A DNA stretch of 64,000 nt from contig CAVPRS010000001.1 of NCBI GenBank assembly GCA_963707895.1, forward strand, positions 1 through 64,000. The letters are read 5' to 3'. The DNA is from Fodinibacter sp963707895. GTDB lineage: Bacteria; Actinomycetota; Actinomycetes; Actinomycetales; Dermatophilaceae. Made by a program: the position numbers and the translations under genes. The notes beneath the pieces are model-generated. The model saw nothing but the letters and a program-made list of their open reading frames with translations. It made no database searches and was not told the origin of the DNA. Below are positions 8,477 to 17,336 of this stretch, one piece after another (position 1 is the stretch's first letter; each line of letters starts with the position of its first letter).

Positions 8477-9670
8477 ATGAGACTACTCGTCATCGGCGGA
8501 GGCGTCGCCGGTCCGGCTGTCGCGCTCGCTGCAACCCGGCTCGGGCTCGACGTGACGGTGCTCGAGCGCCGCCCGGTGCTCGACCCCGACGAAGGGTCCT
8601 GGATCACCGTGGCGCCCAACGGGCTCGACGCACTCTCGGTGCTCGGGGTGCTCGACGACGCCCGCGCGGCCGGCGCCCCGAGCCGGGTGAACCGGATGTA
8701 CGGCGCCACCGGTCGCCACCTGGGCGACGTCACGCTCGGGGTCCCGCTCGACGACGGCAGCATCGCCCTCACCATGAAGCGGTCGGCACTCGCCGCCGTG
8801 CTCGAGGATGCCGCCCGCCGGCGAGGTGCCGACGTGCGGTTCGGTGCCCAGGTCGTGTCCGTGCAGGAGGACGCCGACGGGGTTCGGGCCGTGCTGGCCG
8901 ACGGCTCCGTCGTCGAGGGCGACGTGCTCGTGGCGGCCGACGGGGTGCACTCGCTCGTGCGGCGTGCGATCGACGCGGGCGCGCCGCAGGCCCGCTACGT
9001 CGGGCTGACCAACTTCGGCGGCATCACCCGTGGCACCGCCCTCGCCGAGGGGCTCACCCCGCAGGCCTGGCACTTCGTGTTCGGACGGCGGTCGTTCTTC
9101 GGGGCGCACCCGCTGCCCAACGGCGACGTCGTGTGGTTCGTCAACGAGCCCCGCGCCGAGATCAGCCGCGAGGAGCGGGCCGAGACCACGCCGGAGCAGT
9201 GGCTGGCCCGCCTCGCCGAGCTCGTCGCCGACGACGCCGGCCCGGCATCCGCCCTGGTCGCGGCCGGCAGCCTCGAGCTCGCCGGGGACAACACCTACGA
9301 CCTGCCGCACGTGCCCACCTGGTGGCGCGGGCGCACCGTGCTCGTCGGGGACGCCGCACACGCGCCGTCGCCGAGCGCCGGGCAGGGCGCGGCGATGGCG
9401 CTCGAGGATGCCGTGGTCCTCGCCCGGTCGCTCGCAGCGCACGGGACCGCGGGCCTGGGCCGCTACGAGCAGGAGCGGCGCACGCGGGTCGAGGCGATCG
9501 TCAAGGCGGGCGCGCGCAGCAGCAGCGCGAAGATCCCGGGCCGGCTGGGGCGGGTGCCGCTCGAGACGATGCTGAGCCTGCTGTTCCGCTCCGGGGTGGC
9601 CGCGCGCTCGACGCAGGGGTTCACCGCGCACCGGCTCGGAGCCGACCCGACCGTCACGCCCGGTCGCTGA
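8477..9670 (+). CDS. FAD-dependent aromatic monooxygenase-like oxidoreductase
   Basis: 397-residue group A flavoprotein monooxygenase (PHBH/UbiH fold). GGGVAGP (7-13) is the FAD dinucleotide-binding loop, followed by VLERRPVLD. The mid-protein motif is DGVHSLVRRAID, and GDAAHAPSPSAGQGAAMALE is the second FAD motif. Such enzymes hydroxylate phenols, antibiotics or quinone precursors using NAD(P)H; the substrate cannot be told. AAGGACC lies just upstream of ATG 8477. The neighbouring MarR gene suggests induction by an aromatic ligand. The stop overlaps the convergent acyltransferase by 17 bases. Confidence 0.88.
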   Translation: MRLLVIGGGVAGPAVALAATRLGLDVTVLERRPVLDPDEGSWITVAPNGLDALSVLGVLDDARAAGAPSRVNRMYGATGRHLGDVTLGVPLDDGSIALTMKRSALAAVLEDAARRRGADVRFGAQVVSVQEDADGVRAVLADGSVVEGDVLVAADGVHSLVRRAIDAGAPQARYVGLTNFGGITRGTALAEGLTPQAWHFVFGRRSFFGAHPLPNGDVVWFVNEPRAEISREERAETTPEQWLARLAELVADDAGPASALVAAGSLELAGDNTYDLPHVPTWWRGRTVLVGDAAHAPSPSAGQGAAMALEDAVVLARSLAAHGTAGLGRYEQERRTRVEAIVKAGARSSSAKIPGRLGRVPLETMLSLLFRSGVAARSTQGFTAHRLGADPTVTPGR

Positions 9671-10511
9671 GCCCCGGTCCCGCAGTGGCCTCCGAGCGGG
9701 GCGGTGACCCGGCCGCCGTCGGGGCGTCGAGGCGCTCGGGATGGGTGAGCAGCTCGCGGACCACGGTCGCCATCCGGCCCGCGTGCGCCCCGTCGACGAT
9801 GCGGTGGTCGGCCGTGGCGACGAGCACGAGAACCGGTCGGACGACGACCTCACCCTCGACGACCACCGCCCGCTCCCGCACCGCCCCGACGGCGAGGTAG
9901 ACCGGGGTGCGGGCGAAGGGCAGGGGGGCGAGGAACGCCTCGTCGAGGCCGAGGTTCCCGACGTTCGAGATGAATGCCGTGCCCAGCGGGAACCCGGGCT
10001 GACCGAGGAGCCCACGTCCGAGGCCGCCTGCGACCAGGCTGGCGGTCGCCATGGCCGGGCGCATCGTCCAGGTGGGCATCCACCGCACGATCCCTGACGT
10101 TCGCCGGTGTGCGGGGTCGTGTCCGGCGCGCAGCCTGGCGACGCCGGCGTCGAGCGCCCGGGCCACCTGGAGGGGACTGAGCCGGTCGACACCGGCCACC
10201 TTGACCGGGGCGAGGTCCGACCCGGCACCGATGTCGACGGCGAAGCCGACGTCGCACGTCTCCAGCGGCACGAGCCGCCCGAAGACCACCCGGGCACGGA
10301 TCTCAGGGACCTCGCGCAGCGCCCGGCCCAGTGCAGCGCCGACGACGTGGGTGAGGGTGACCCGTTCACCGGTCTCGGCCCGAATGCGGGCCAGGTACGC
10401 GAGCGCCGCGGTGACGTCGACCTCCGTGCGCGCGTAGATCCGCCCGTCGCGCGACGGGCGCCAGGAGGCGACCGCGATGCGACGGCGGACGGCGGTGCCG
10501 CGCCGGCTCAC
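9654..10511 (-). CDS. 2-oxoacid dehydrogenase E2-like catalytic-domain acyltransferase
   Basis: 285 residues resembling only the CAT-type catalytic domain of dihydrolipoamide acyltransferases. The C-terminal ATADHRIVDGAHAG carries the catalytic histidine of the DHRxxDG motif, with conserved TAFISNVGNLGLDEAFLAPL before it. There are no lipoyl or E1/E3-binding domains and no E1 or E3 genes nearby, so this is not a complete dehydrogenase. GTG 10511 overlaps the SDR stop as GTGA, marking a two-gene operon. Acyl donor and acceptor are unknown. Confidence 0.82.
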   Translation of the reverse strand: MSRRGTAVRRRIAVASWRPSRDGRIYARTEVDVTAALAYLARIRAETGERVTLTHVVGAALGRALREVPEIRARVVFGRLVPLETCDVGFAVDIGAGSDLAPVKVAGVDRLSPLQVARALDAGVARLRAGHDPAHRRTSGIVRWMPTWTMRPAMATASLVAGGLGRGLLGQPGFPLGTAFISNVGNLGLDEAFLAPLPFARTPVYLAVGAVRERAVVVEGEVVVRPVLVLVATADHRIVDGAHAGRMATVVRELLTHPERLDAPTAAGSPPRSEATAGPGLSDRA

Positions 10512-11323
10512 GAGCGCGCCCCGGTCGCCGCACGAGCAGCCGGCGGGATGCCGGTGAGCGCGGCCCGGACGAGGCCTCGAGGCAGGTCGGTGAGGGCGGC
10601 GAGGGGGGCCGCACGCCGCGGCATCCGCAGGTGGTGCGAGTCGTCGCCGATCGCCGTGACCACTCTGCGGGCCACGACGTCGGGGTCGAGCAGGGTGAGC
10701 AGCCGGGTGCGCAGCACTCGCTCGAAGGCAGCCGCGGCCGGCTCGTGGCCCGAGATGCGGCCCATCATCTCCGAGCGGACCGGCCCGAGCTCGACCGCCA
10801 GCGTGCCCACCGCCTGGCCGCGCAGGTCGGCCCGCAACCCCGAGGTCAGGTGGGTCAGCCCCGCCTTGCTGGCGCCGTAGGCCGCGAGACCGGGAAAGGT
10901 CGCGACTCCTGCCATCGAGGAGATGTTGACCAGGTGGCCGCGGCCACGCCCGAGCATGCCGGGGAGGACCTGGCGGCACAGCTCGGCGGGGGCGAGGAGG
11001 TTCAGCGTGAGCAGGCCCTCGAGCTCGTCGGCGTCGAGGTCGGCGACATGGCCGGCGACCTCGACGGCGGCGTTGTTGACGAGGACGTCGACCGGACGGG
11101 ACGTGCCCTCGGCCCGGGCCACCAGCTCACGCCGGGCCGTCCGGTCCACGAGGTCGCAGACCAGGGCCCGTCCTCCCGTCGCCAGCGCCAGCTCCTCGAG
11201 GGGCTCGCGGTGGCGGGCCACGACGGTGAGGTGGGCACCGGCCCGGGCCAGCCGGACGGCGAGGTGTCGACCGATGACGCCGGTGGCACCGGTGAGGAGG
11301 ACGTGTGCTCCGGCGAGTCGCAT
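10508..11323 (-). CDS. Short-chain dehydrogenase/reductase
   Basis: 271-residue classical SDR: TGATGVIG NAD(P)-binding loop near the N terminus, NNAAVEVAG, NISSMAG and YGASK with the catalytic Tyr and Lys. The tail contains FERVLRTRLLTLLDPD-like features found in SDRs that act on lipids or ketones, but the substrate is not evident. ATG 11323 is chosen because MRLAGAHVLLTG starts directly at the Rossmann fold; no clear ribosome site is visible. It is the first gene of a pair with the acyltransferase-like protein. Confidence 0.87.
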   Translation of the reverse strand: MRLAGAHVLLTGATGVIGRHLAVRLARAGAHLTVVARHREPLEELALATGGRALVCDLVDRTARRELVARAEGTSRPVDVLVNNAAVEVAGHVADLDADELEGLLTLNLLAPAELCRQVLPGMLGRGRGHLVNISSMAGVATFPGLAAYGASKAGLTHLTSGLRADLRGQAVGTLAVELGPVRSEMMGRISGHEPAAAAFERVLRTRLLTLLDPDVVARRVVTAIGDDSHHLRMPRRAAPLAALTDLPRGLVRAALTGIPPAARAATGARS

Positions 11324-11492
11324 CGCGCCAGTGTCCACGACGCCCACCCACTCCTCGGCATCCGTCGGTGGTGGTGGCAGGTGCCGTTGTCGAACCTTCG
11401 GCGCTGGGGGCCGGACGTGGCCTTCGCCACACTCCCCGCTGCGGGCGCAGAGCAGCCGGTCGGACGACTTGAGCGGAGCGGGCACCATCTGG

Positions 11493-11511
11493 TTAGGTAA
11501 GCCTTGCCTTT
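11493..11511 (+). promoter_or_regulatory. IdeR/DtxR iron box upstream of bfd-bfr
   Basis: TTAGGTAAGCCTTGCCTTT matches the DtxR/IdeR consensus TTAGGTTAGGCTAACCTAA at 13 of 19 positions, with the conserved TTAGGT half-site intact. It sits about 40 bases before the bfd start. IdeR can repress uptake genes or activate storage genes under iron sufficiency; for bacterioferritin, activation is the mycobacterial precedent. Confidence 0.7.
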
Positions 11512-11550
11512 GCCGCCTGGCTCGGGGTGCGCCGACACGAGAGGGAAGCC

Positions 11551-11757
11551 GTGATCGTCTGTCACTGTCACGTCGTCAACGACGCGGCCGTCGTCGCGGC
11601 CGTCGATGCCGGCGCGCGCACCCTCTCCGAGGTCTGCCGAGCCACCGGTGCCGGTCGCGACTGCGGGGCCTGCGTCTTCTCGGTGCGACGACTGGTGTGC
11701 GAGCATGTCGCACCAGAAGCCATCGAGAGCGCGGAGCCCTGCCATGCGGCCAGTTGA
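11551..11757 (+). CDS. bfd: Bacterioferritin-associated ferredoxin
   Basis: 68-residue [2Fe-2S] protein that reduces the bacterioferritin core to release iron. Ligands Cys4, Cys6, Cys38 and Cys41 (CHC...CGAC) match the E. coli Bfd spacing exactly. GTG 11551 is preceded by GAGGGA; the longer upstream frame adds only MRRHEREA and is rejected. The 3' end overlaps bfr by 14 bases, so the two are translated together under the iron box. Confidence 0.92.
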   Translation: MIVCHCHVVNDAAVVAAVDAGARTLSEVCRATGAGRDCGACVFSVRRLVCEHVAPEAIESAEPCHAAS

Positions 11758-12226
11758 CCCCAGGATCGTCGAGCGCCTGAACGACGCCCTCACCTTCGAG
11801 CTGAGCGTGGTCAACCAGTACTTCCTGCACGCCCGGATGCTCGACAACTGGGGTTTCCCCAAGCTCGGCAAGGTCTTCTACGACCTGTCGATCGACGAGA
11901 TGAAGGACGCCGACGTCCTCATCTCCCGGGTGCTGTTCTTCGAGGGCCACCCCAACATCCAGCGGCTGCTCGCGATCCGGGTCGGCGAGGACGCCGAGGA
12001 GATGCTCCGCCTGGCGCTCGAGAGCGAGCTCGCCGCCGTCGCCCAGTTCAACGCCTCCGCCCAGGAGTGCCACGACCTCGGCGACCACGGCACCGCCTCC
12101 CTGTTCGAGGCCATGGTGCTCGACGAGGAGAAGCACGCCGACTGGTTCGAGGGCCAGATCGAGGCGCTGATGCGGATCGGCCTTCCCCAGTACCTCTCCC
12201 AGCAGCTGGACACCTCAGCTCCCTGA
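11744..12226 (+). CDS. bfr: Bacterioferritin
   Basis: 160-residue heme-containing iron-storage subunit; 24 subunits form a shell that oxidises and stores iron. Ferroxidase ligands Glu19, Glu52, Glu95, Glu128 and His131 and heme ligand Met53 are present. The sixth ferroxidase ligand, His54 in E. coli, is Asp55 here (DEMKDAD instead of DEMKHAD). ATG 11744 has GGAG eight bases upstream inside bfd. The C terminus overlaps the convergent GNAT gene by 12 bases. Confidence 0.95.
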   Translation: MRPVDPRIVERLNDALTFELSVVNQYFLHARMLDNWGFPKLGKVFYDLSIDEMKDADVLISRVLFFEGHPNIQRLLAIRVGEDAEEMLRLALESELAAVAQFNASAQECHDLGDHGTASLFEAMVLDEEKHADWFEGQIEALMRIGLPQYLSQQLDTSAP

Positions 12227-12820
12227 CCCGAGGTCGGCGCCGTAGAAGCGCGCCCCGGTCGGGCCCGAGAGCTCGGTGAAGCCGATCCGCTCGTAGAAGG
12301 CCTGAGCCCCCACGTTGCCGAGGTCGACCCCGAGGTGGACGCCCGGCGCACCGGCCCGCCGCAGCCCCTCGAGCACGTCCGCCACGATGCGTCGTCCCCA
12401 GCCCTGCCCCTGCAGGCGAGGGAGCAGGTCGACGTGCAGGTGCGCCGGGTGCGTGGCGAGCAGGCCGGCATCCGTGCGGGAGGGGTGGTGCAGGCGATCG
12501 ACGAGGGCCACGTCGGCCGCGGACGCGCCGCTGCCGACCGGGTGGCGGGCGCGCAGCGGGGGGAGCCAGACCTCGTCGACCCAGCGCTCGAAGGCCGCGG
12601 TGTCGGGGACCGCGAGGCAGTAGCCGGCCACCCCCTGCTCGTCGTGGATGACGCGGGTGACGGCATCCGGGAAGACCAGGTACGGCCCGGCCCAGACGTG
12701 TCCGAGCAGGTCGGGGTCGGAGTGAAGGGGGCTGGCGTCGACACCGCCCGCGCCGGTGAGCCGGCAGACGCGGTAGACGCCGGGCAGGTCGTGCAACGTG
12801 CCGGGGAGCATGGTCGTCAC
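12215..12820 (-). CDS. GNAT family N-acetyltransferase
   Basis: 201-residue acetyltransferase with the acetyl-CoA loop LQGQGWGRR (R/QxxGxG/A) and the C-terminal NVGAQAFYERIGF motif. The N-terminal part (LLGHVWAGPYL, GYCLAVPDTAAFE) resembles actinobacterial GNATs of unknown substrate. A TAGCGT box at 12827-12832 (minus strand) lies exactly six bases before GTG 12820, favouring that leaderless start over ATG 12811. Confidence 0.85.
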   Translation of the reverse strand: MTTMLPGTLHDLPGVYRVCRLTGAGGVDASPLHSDPDLLGHVWAGPYLVFPDAVTRVIHDEQGVAGYCLAVPDTAAFERWVDEVWLPPLRARHPVGSGASAADVALVDRLHHPSRTDAGLLATHPAHLHVDLLPRLQGQGWGRRIVADVLEGLRRAGAPGVHLGVDLGNVGAQAFYERIGFTELSGPTGARFYGADLGSGS

Positions 12821-12899
12821 GGCGTCACGCTAGCGGCATCGTCGGCCGCCGCAGTCACGGTGGCCTCGCCCTGTCGTCCGTCGGTCGTACCCTGCCGGG

Positions 12900-13346
12900 A
12901 TGAGCGACTGGGCGGGTGTCATCGGCGCGGTCACGAGGGCGCAGCAGGGCGAGCCGGGAGGGCGCGAGGCGCTGCTCGAGCAGTGGTCCGCCACCACCGA
13001 CCACGACGCTGGGCAGCGCTGCGTGCTGGCGCACTACCTCGCCGACCGCGAGCCCGAGCTCGCCGACGAGGTCGCCTGGGACGAGGTGGCACTGCGCGAG
13101 CACGCGCGGCTGGATGACGGGGCGCTCGCCGCCGTCGGCATCCCCTCGGCACGAGCGATGGCGCCGAGCCTGCACCTCAACCTGGCCGACGGCTACCTGC
13201 GGCAGGGACGGCTCGACGAGGCGCGCACCCAGCTCGACGTCGGGCTGGCGGCCGTCGACGCCCTGGGCGACGACGGCTACGGGGCGATGATCCGGGGTGG
13301 TCTCGAGCGGCTGGCCGAGCGGCTGGAGCAGGCCGGCGACGCCTGA
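12900..13346 (+). CDS. TPR-like hypothetical protein
   Basis: 148 residues, acidic and alpha-helical. The C-terminal half (SLHLNLADGYLRQGRLDEAR, then QLDVGLAAVDALGDDGYG) looks like one or two degenerate tetratricopeptide repeats, suggesting a protein-binding adaptor. No catalytic motif is seen. TACCCT at 12888-12893 lies six bases before ATG 12900, so it is probably leaderless. I do not recognise a specific function. Confidence 0.75.
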   Translation: MSDWAGVIGAVTRAQQGEPGGREALLEQWSATTDHDAGQRCVLAHYLADREPELADEVAWDEVALREHARLDDGALAAVGIPSARAMAPSLHLNLADGYLRQGRLDEARTQLDVGLAAVDALGDDGYGAMIRGGLERLAERLEQAGDA

Positions 13347-13353
13347 CCGCCGC

Positions 13354-16113
13354 TCAGGTCGGGCCGAAGCCGGTGGTCACGAGCACCAGCTCGCCCGCCT
13401 CGTCGGTCGCGGCGAGGTCGAGCTCGGCGGTGATCCGCCAGTCGCGGTCGCCCTCGGGGTCGTCGAGGATCTGGGCGACGACCCAGTGGTCGTCCGCCTC
13501 CTCCACGCGGAACAGTGCCGGGCCGCGCGCCTGGGGCCCGGTTCCCAGGTCGTCGTACTCGGCGCGGTAGCCGGCGGCCGCGGCCGTCCACTCCTCCTCG
13601 GTGAGCCCACCGTCGAGGGCCGCGAGGGCGGCGTACCGGTGCAGTGAGACGAGCTCGACGCGGCGGAACATGCTCTGCCGCACCATGACCCGCAGGGCGC
13701 GGGGGTTCGCCGACAGTGCTCGACCCTCGCTGGGCAGGCGCACCTCGGTGAGCGGCTCGTCGGTCGGGTTGGCCAGGGCCTCCCACTCGTCGAGCAGGCT
13801 GGAGTCGGTGTGGCGCACCACCTCACCGAGCCACTCGACGAGGTCGTCGAGCTCCTCGGTGCGTGCCGAGGTCGGCACGGTCGAGCGCAGCGCGCGGTAG
13901 GCGTCGGTGAGGTAGCGCAGCACGATGCCCTCGGCCCGCGCGAGCTTGTGGTGGGCGACGAACTCCCCGAACGTCATGGCCCGCTCGTACATCTCGCGCA
14001 CCACCGACTTCGGTGACAGCCCACGGGGGTCGACCCACGGGTGGGTCTGGCGGTAGACGCGCAGCGCGGCCTCGAGCTCCTCGACCATCGGGCGGGGCCA
14101 GCTGACGTCGTCGAGGGCATCCATCCGCTCCTCGTAGTCGAGCCCGTCGGCCTTCATCGCCCCGACCGCCTCACCCCGGGCCTCGAAGCGCTGGGCCATC
14201 AGCACCGGTCGCGGGTCGTCGAGCGTCGCCTCGATGACGCTCACGACGTCGAGCGCGTAGCCCGGTGCCTCCGGGTCGAGCATCTCGAGCACGGCCAGGG
14301 CGAAGGCCGACAGCGGCTGGTTGAGCGCGAAGCCGTTGCCGAGGTCGAGGGCCACCTGGAACGGGCCCTCGGCGAACCGGCGATCGTCGCCACGCACGAA
14401 GTGCTCGAGCGTCCCGACCTCCCGATGTTCCTCTGCCGGTGGCGCGTCCGCGGCCCCCAGTACGGGTTCCTCAGCGGGAGGGGAGCCGTGGCCCGCGGCG
14501 GCCAGCAGCTCGCCGATCGGCCCCAGGTCCTCGGATGCCGCAGCCGGGACGTCGTCCGCCTCCGCCGCCTCCTCGTCGGTAGGCGCGGCGGGCTCACCCC
14601 CGGGTGCGTCCACCGGCAGCCACTCCTCGGGCGTCGACCCGTCGTCGGGCTCGACGACCTTGGCGCGCAGCAGCGACGCGAGCACCTGCACGGCCCGCTC
14701 GACGAGGGCCTCGCGGCGAGCGGGCTCCTCGTGGTTGTCGAGCAGCAGGGTGACCAGGGCGGCCTGCTGGCCCTCCCACTGGTCGAGCACGTTGAGCACC
14801 ATCGCGTGGTTGACCCGCATCTTCGACGTGAGCGGCTCGGGCGCCGACGTCACGAGCCGGTCGTAGGTTGCCTCCGTGTACGACAGCGTCCCCTCGGGGG
14901 GCTTCTTGTGCACCACCTTGCGGCGCTTCTTCGGGTCCTCGCCGGCCTTCGCGAGGGCCTTTGCGTTCAGGACGACGTGCTCGGGAGCCTGCACGACGAC
15001 GTAGCCGACCGTGTCGAACCCGGCCCGTCCCGCGCGACCGGCGATCTGGTGGAACTCGCGAGCCCGCAGCACCCGCTGCTTCCGACCGTCGTACTTCGTC
15101 AGCGAGGTGAGGAGCACCGTGCGGATCGGCACGTTGATGCCGACGCCCAGGGTGTCGGTGCCGCAGATGACGGCGAGCAGGCCGGCCTGCGCGAGGGTCT
15201 CGACGAGCCGGCGGTACTTCGGCAGCATCCCTGCGTGGTGCACCCCGACGCCGTGGAGCACCAGCCGGCGCAGGGTGGCCCCGAAGCCCTTGCCGAAGCG
15301 GAAGTGGCCCACGGCATCCTTGATGGCGGCCTTGCGGGCGCTCGACACGAGCTCGACGCTGGTCAGCGCCTGGGCCTGCTCCACCGCGGACGCCTGGGTG
15401 AACGACACGACGTAGACCGGCCCCCGGTCGTCACGCAGCAGCAGCTCGATCGTCTCGTGCACGGCGGTGAGCACCCACTCGAACTCCAGCGGCACCGGTC
15501 GCTCGGTCCCGGTGATCGCCACGACCTCGCGGCCGGTGCGTCGGGTGAGGTCCTCCTCGAAGAAGGCCGTCTCGCCGAGCGTGGCCGACATCAGGAGGAA
15601 CTGGGTGTCGGGCATGAGCAGCAGCGGTACCTGCCAGGCCCAGCCGCGGTCGGGCTCGGTGTAGAAGTGGAACTCGTCCATGACGACCAGGCCGATGTCG
15701 ACGAGCTCGCGGTCGCGCAGGGCGTGGTTGGCGAGCACCTCGGCCGTGGCGCAGATGATGGGTGCGCCAGGGTTGACGGCCGCGTCGCCGGTGAGCATGC
15801 CCACCTGCTCGGCGCCGAAGATCTCGACGAGGGCGAAGAACTTCTCGCTCACCAGCGCCTTGATGGGGGCGGTGTACCAGCTGCGCTGCCCCGCCGCGAG
15901 GGCCTGGGCGTGCGCGGCGACCGCGACGAGCGACTTGCCCGAGCCGGTGGGGGTGGCCAGCACGACGTGGGCGCCCCCGGCGAGGGCGAGCACGGCCTCC
16001 TCCTGCGCCGGGTAGAGCGCGAAGCCGCGTTCACCGGCCCAGTCGAGGAAGACGTCGAACGCGGCATCCGCGCTGTCGGCGGAGCGGCCGGTGAGGCGGT
16101 CGGTGAGGGTCAT
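13354..16113 (-). CDS. Ski2-type DEAD/DEAH RNA helicase (DUF3516)
   Basis: 919-residue superfamily 2 helicase. Walker A is TPTGSGKS (about 54-61), motif II DEFH (146-149), motif III MSATL, and motif VI QIAGRAGRAGFD. A long C-terminal region matches the actinobacterial DUF3516 extension and includes an acidic, alanine-rich insert around residues 505-560. Related to the Mtr4/Ski2 RNA-processing helicases; the expected role is RNA turnover. ATG 16113 starts at MTLTDRLTGR. The reading frame is intact across 2.7 kb. Confidence 0.88.
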   Translation of the reverse strand: MTLTDRLTGRSADSADAAFDVFLDWAGERGFALYPAQEEAVLALAGGAHVVLATPTGSGKSLVAVAAHAQALAAGQRSWYTAPIKALVSEKFFALVEIFGAEQVGMLTGDAAVNPGAPIICATAEVLANHALRDRELVDIGLVVMDEFHFYTEPDRGWAWQVPLLLMPDTQFLLMSATLGETAFFEEDLTRRTGREVVAITGTERPVPLEFEWVLTAVHETIELLLRDDRGPVYVVSFTQASAVEQAQALTSVELVSSARKAAIKDAVGHFRFGKGFGATLRRLVLHGVGVHHAGMLPKYRRLVETLAQAGLLAVICGTDTLGVGINVPIRTVLLTSLTKYDGRKQRVLRAREFHQIAGRAGRAGFDTVGYVVVQAPEHVVLNAKALAKAGEDPKKRRKVVHKKPPEGTLSYTEATYDRLVTSAPEPLTSKMRVNHAMVLNVLDQWEGQQAALVTLLLDNHEEPARREALVERAVQVLASLLRAKVVEPDDGSTPEEWLPVDAPGGEPAAPTDEEAAEADDVPAAASEDLGPIGELLAAAGHGSPPAEEPVLGAADAPPAEEHREVGTLEHFVRGDDRRFAEGPFQVALDLGNGFALNQPLSAFALAVLEMLDPEAPGYALDVVSVIEATLDDPRPVLMAQRFEARGEAVGAMKADGLDYEERMDALDDVSWPRPMVEELEAALRVYRQTHPWVDPRGLSPKSVVREMYERAMTFGEFVAHHKLARAEGIVLRYLTDAYRALRSTVPTSARTEELDDLVEWLGEVVRHTDSSLLDEWEALANPTDEPLTEVRLPSEGRALSANPRALRVMVRQSMFRRVELVSLHRYAALAALDGGLTEEEWTAAAAGYRAEYDDLGTGPQARGPALFRVEEADDHWVVAQILDDPEGDRDWRITAELDLAATDEAGELVLVTTGFGPT

Positions 16114-16200
16114 CGCGCCCGATTGTCCCCCACCGGTGCAGTACTGCGCGTGTGGTCCTCGGCCGGGGGTGCCAGGGATGCCCGATCGTGGTGAACTTCG

Positions 16201-16290
16201 GCGCCGTCACCGTGACGGCGCGGAACTTTCGAGATGGCGTGGAAGCTTCCGCGCCACGACGGAACAAACGGGTCATCACGGTGACGGCGC
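16201..16290. repeat. Cluster of palindromes built on GGCGCGGAA
   Basis: Element A is GCGCCGTCAC-C-GTGACGGCGC at 16201-16221, with perfect 10-bp arms. Element B, GGCGTGGAAGCTTCCGCGCC at 16236-16255, is palindromic with one mismatch. A third GTGACGGCGC lies at 16281-16290, followed by GGAAG. The sequence GTGACGGCGCGGAA occurs in both A and the third element. It is noncoding and lies between the small 40-residue gene and the helicase. Confidence 0.65.
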
Positions 16291-16326
16291 GGAAGCCAAC
16301 CGGGCAGGAGCGGTCTACCCCGGGCG

Positions 16327-16448
16327 TCAGCAGGGCTGCTCGTGGTTGGTCTCCCACGCCCGACGCACCAGGTCGGTGAGCACGTCGCGGCGAACCACTC
16401 GTGCTCCTTGCCGTCGGCCGTGCGGTACGGCTGGCGGCCCTCGGCCAT
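16327..16448 (-). pseudogene. Small conserved-looking 40-residue protein, frameshifted
   Basis: ATG 16448 has a near-perfect ribosome site (CAGGAGGCGACC before ATG). Translation begins MAEGRQPYRTADGKEHEWFAA. Adding one base at about 16384-16392 (GCGAC to GCGGAC) continues it as DVLTDLVRRAWETNHEQPC and then TGA. Without the correction the frame runs on into arginine/proline-rich nonsense through the palindrome cluster. The repaired product is about 40 residues, charged, with no membrane segment. I do not recognise a family. It follows the DUF2461 gene on the same strand. Confidence 0.6.
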
Positions 16449-16494
16449 GGTCGCCTCCTGCCGTCGTGGCTCCCCACGATGGGCGCGTGCGCGA

Positions 16495-17159
16495 TCAGCG
16501 GCTGCGCGGCGAGGTGGTCGCGCCGACGTGCTCGGTGAGCCACTCGACGAGCGGGCGCGCCGTGCGCCAGTCCTCGCGGACGTGCTCGACCGCCTGGGGG
16601 TCGTGAGCCAGGCCGGTGCACCGTGCTCGCGCCTGGCGATCAGGGTCTTGAACCGCATCAGCTCCAGCCTCGGGTGGTCGGCCGGGACTCCCCGCGGCCG
16701 GGTCGCCACGCTGTCGCCGGCGAGGTCGAACCCCGCGGCGGCGAGCCCGTCGACGACCTCCTGGAGCTGCTGCCCCGAGCGGGGCGCGTCGATCGCGGCC
16801 CGGAGCCGTGGCAGCTGGTCGGGCCCGGTGGGGTAGAAGCCGGCTCCGGTCATCAGCCCCTCGGCGTCGACCTGCAGGTAGAACCCCATGCCCGGCACGG
16901 TCGCGGCGAGCGCCCCCTGGTGGTCCTTGTAGGGCGACTTGTCCGCACTGAACCGCACGTCGCGGTTGGGCCGGTAGAGCCTGGCCGCTCCGAACTCGTC
17001 CTCGAGGGCGTCGAGCAGCCGCTCGAGCGGCTCGCGCACCGACGCCGCGTAGCGCTCCTTGTGGGCCAGCCACCAGGTCCGGGTGTTCTCTGCCCCCAGC
17101 TCCTCGTAGAAGTCGAGGGCGTCGGTGGGGATGCCGTCGAAGCCGGTCACGTCGCCCAC
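16495..17159 (-). pseudogene. DUF2461 family protein, frameshifted near the C terminus
   Basis: The body (DALDFYEELGAENTRTWWLAH, RYAASVREPLERLLDALEDE, FSADKSPYKDHQGA, GFYLQVDAEGLMTGAGFYPT) is typical of DUF2461, a family of unknown function. After EHGAPAWLTT the frame is lost; one extra C in the CCCCC run (16596-16600) restores PQAVEHVREDWRTARPLVEW and a stop at 16495, for about 221 residues. The start may be GTG 17159 or GTG 17150. Confidence 0.82.
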
Positions 17160-17336
17160 TCTGGCACGCGAGCGGGGGCCACGTTCGCCGTCGGAGAGGG
17201 TTCACCCTCCGTTCGCCGACGTGGCTGTTCCTACAAGTCGCGGGCGCCCAGCAACGGTGTTAGGTTCGCGCCGCATCTCGTGCGGGCGAGGCGCTGCTGC
17301 CTGTGGCTGTGCCCCCCGCTGGACCCTGGAGGACTC

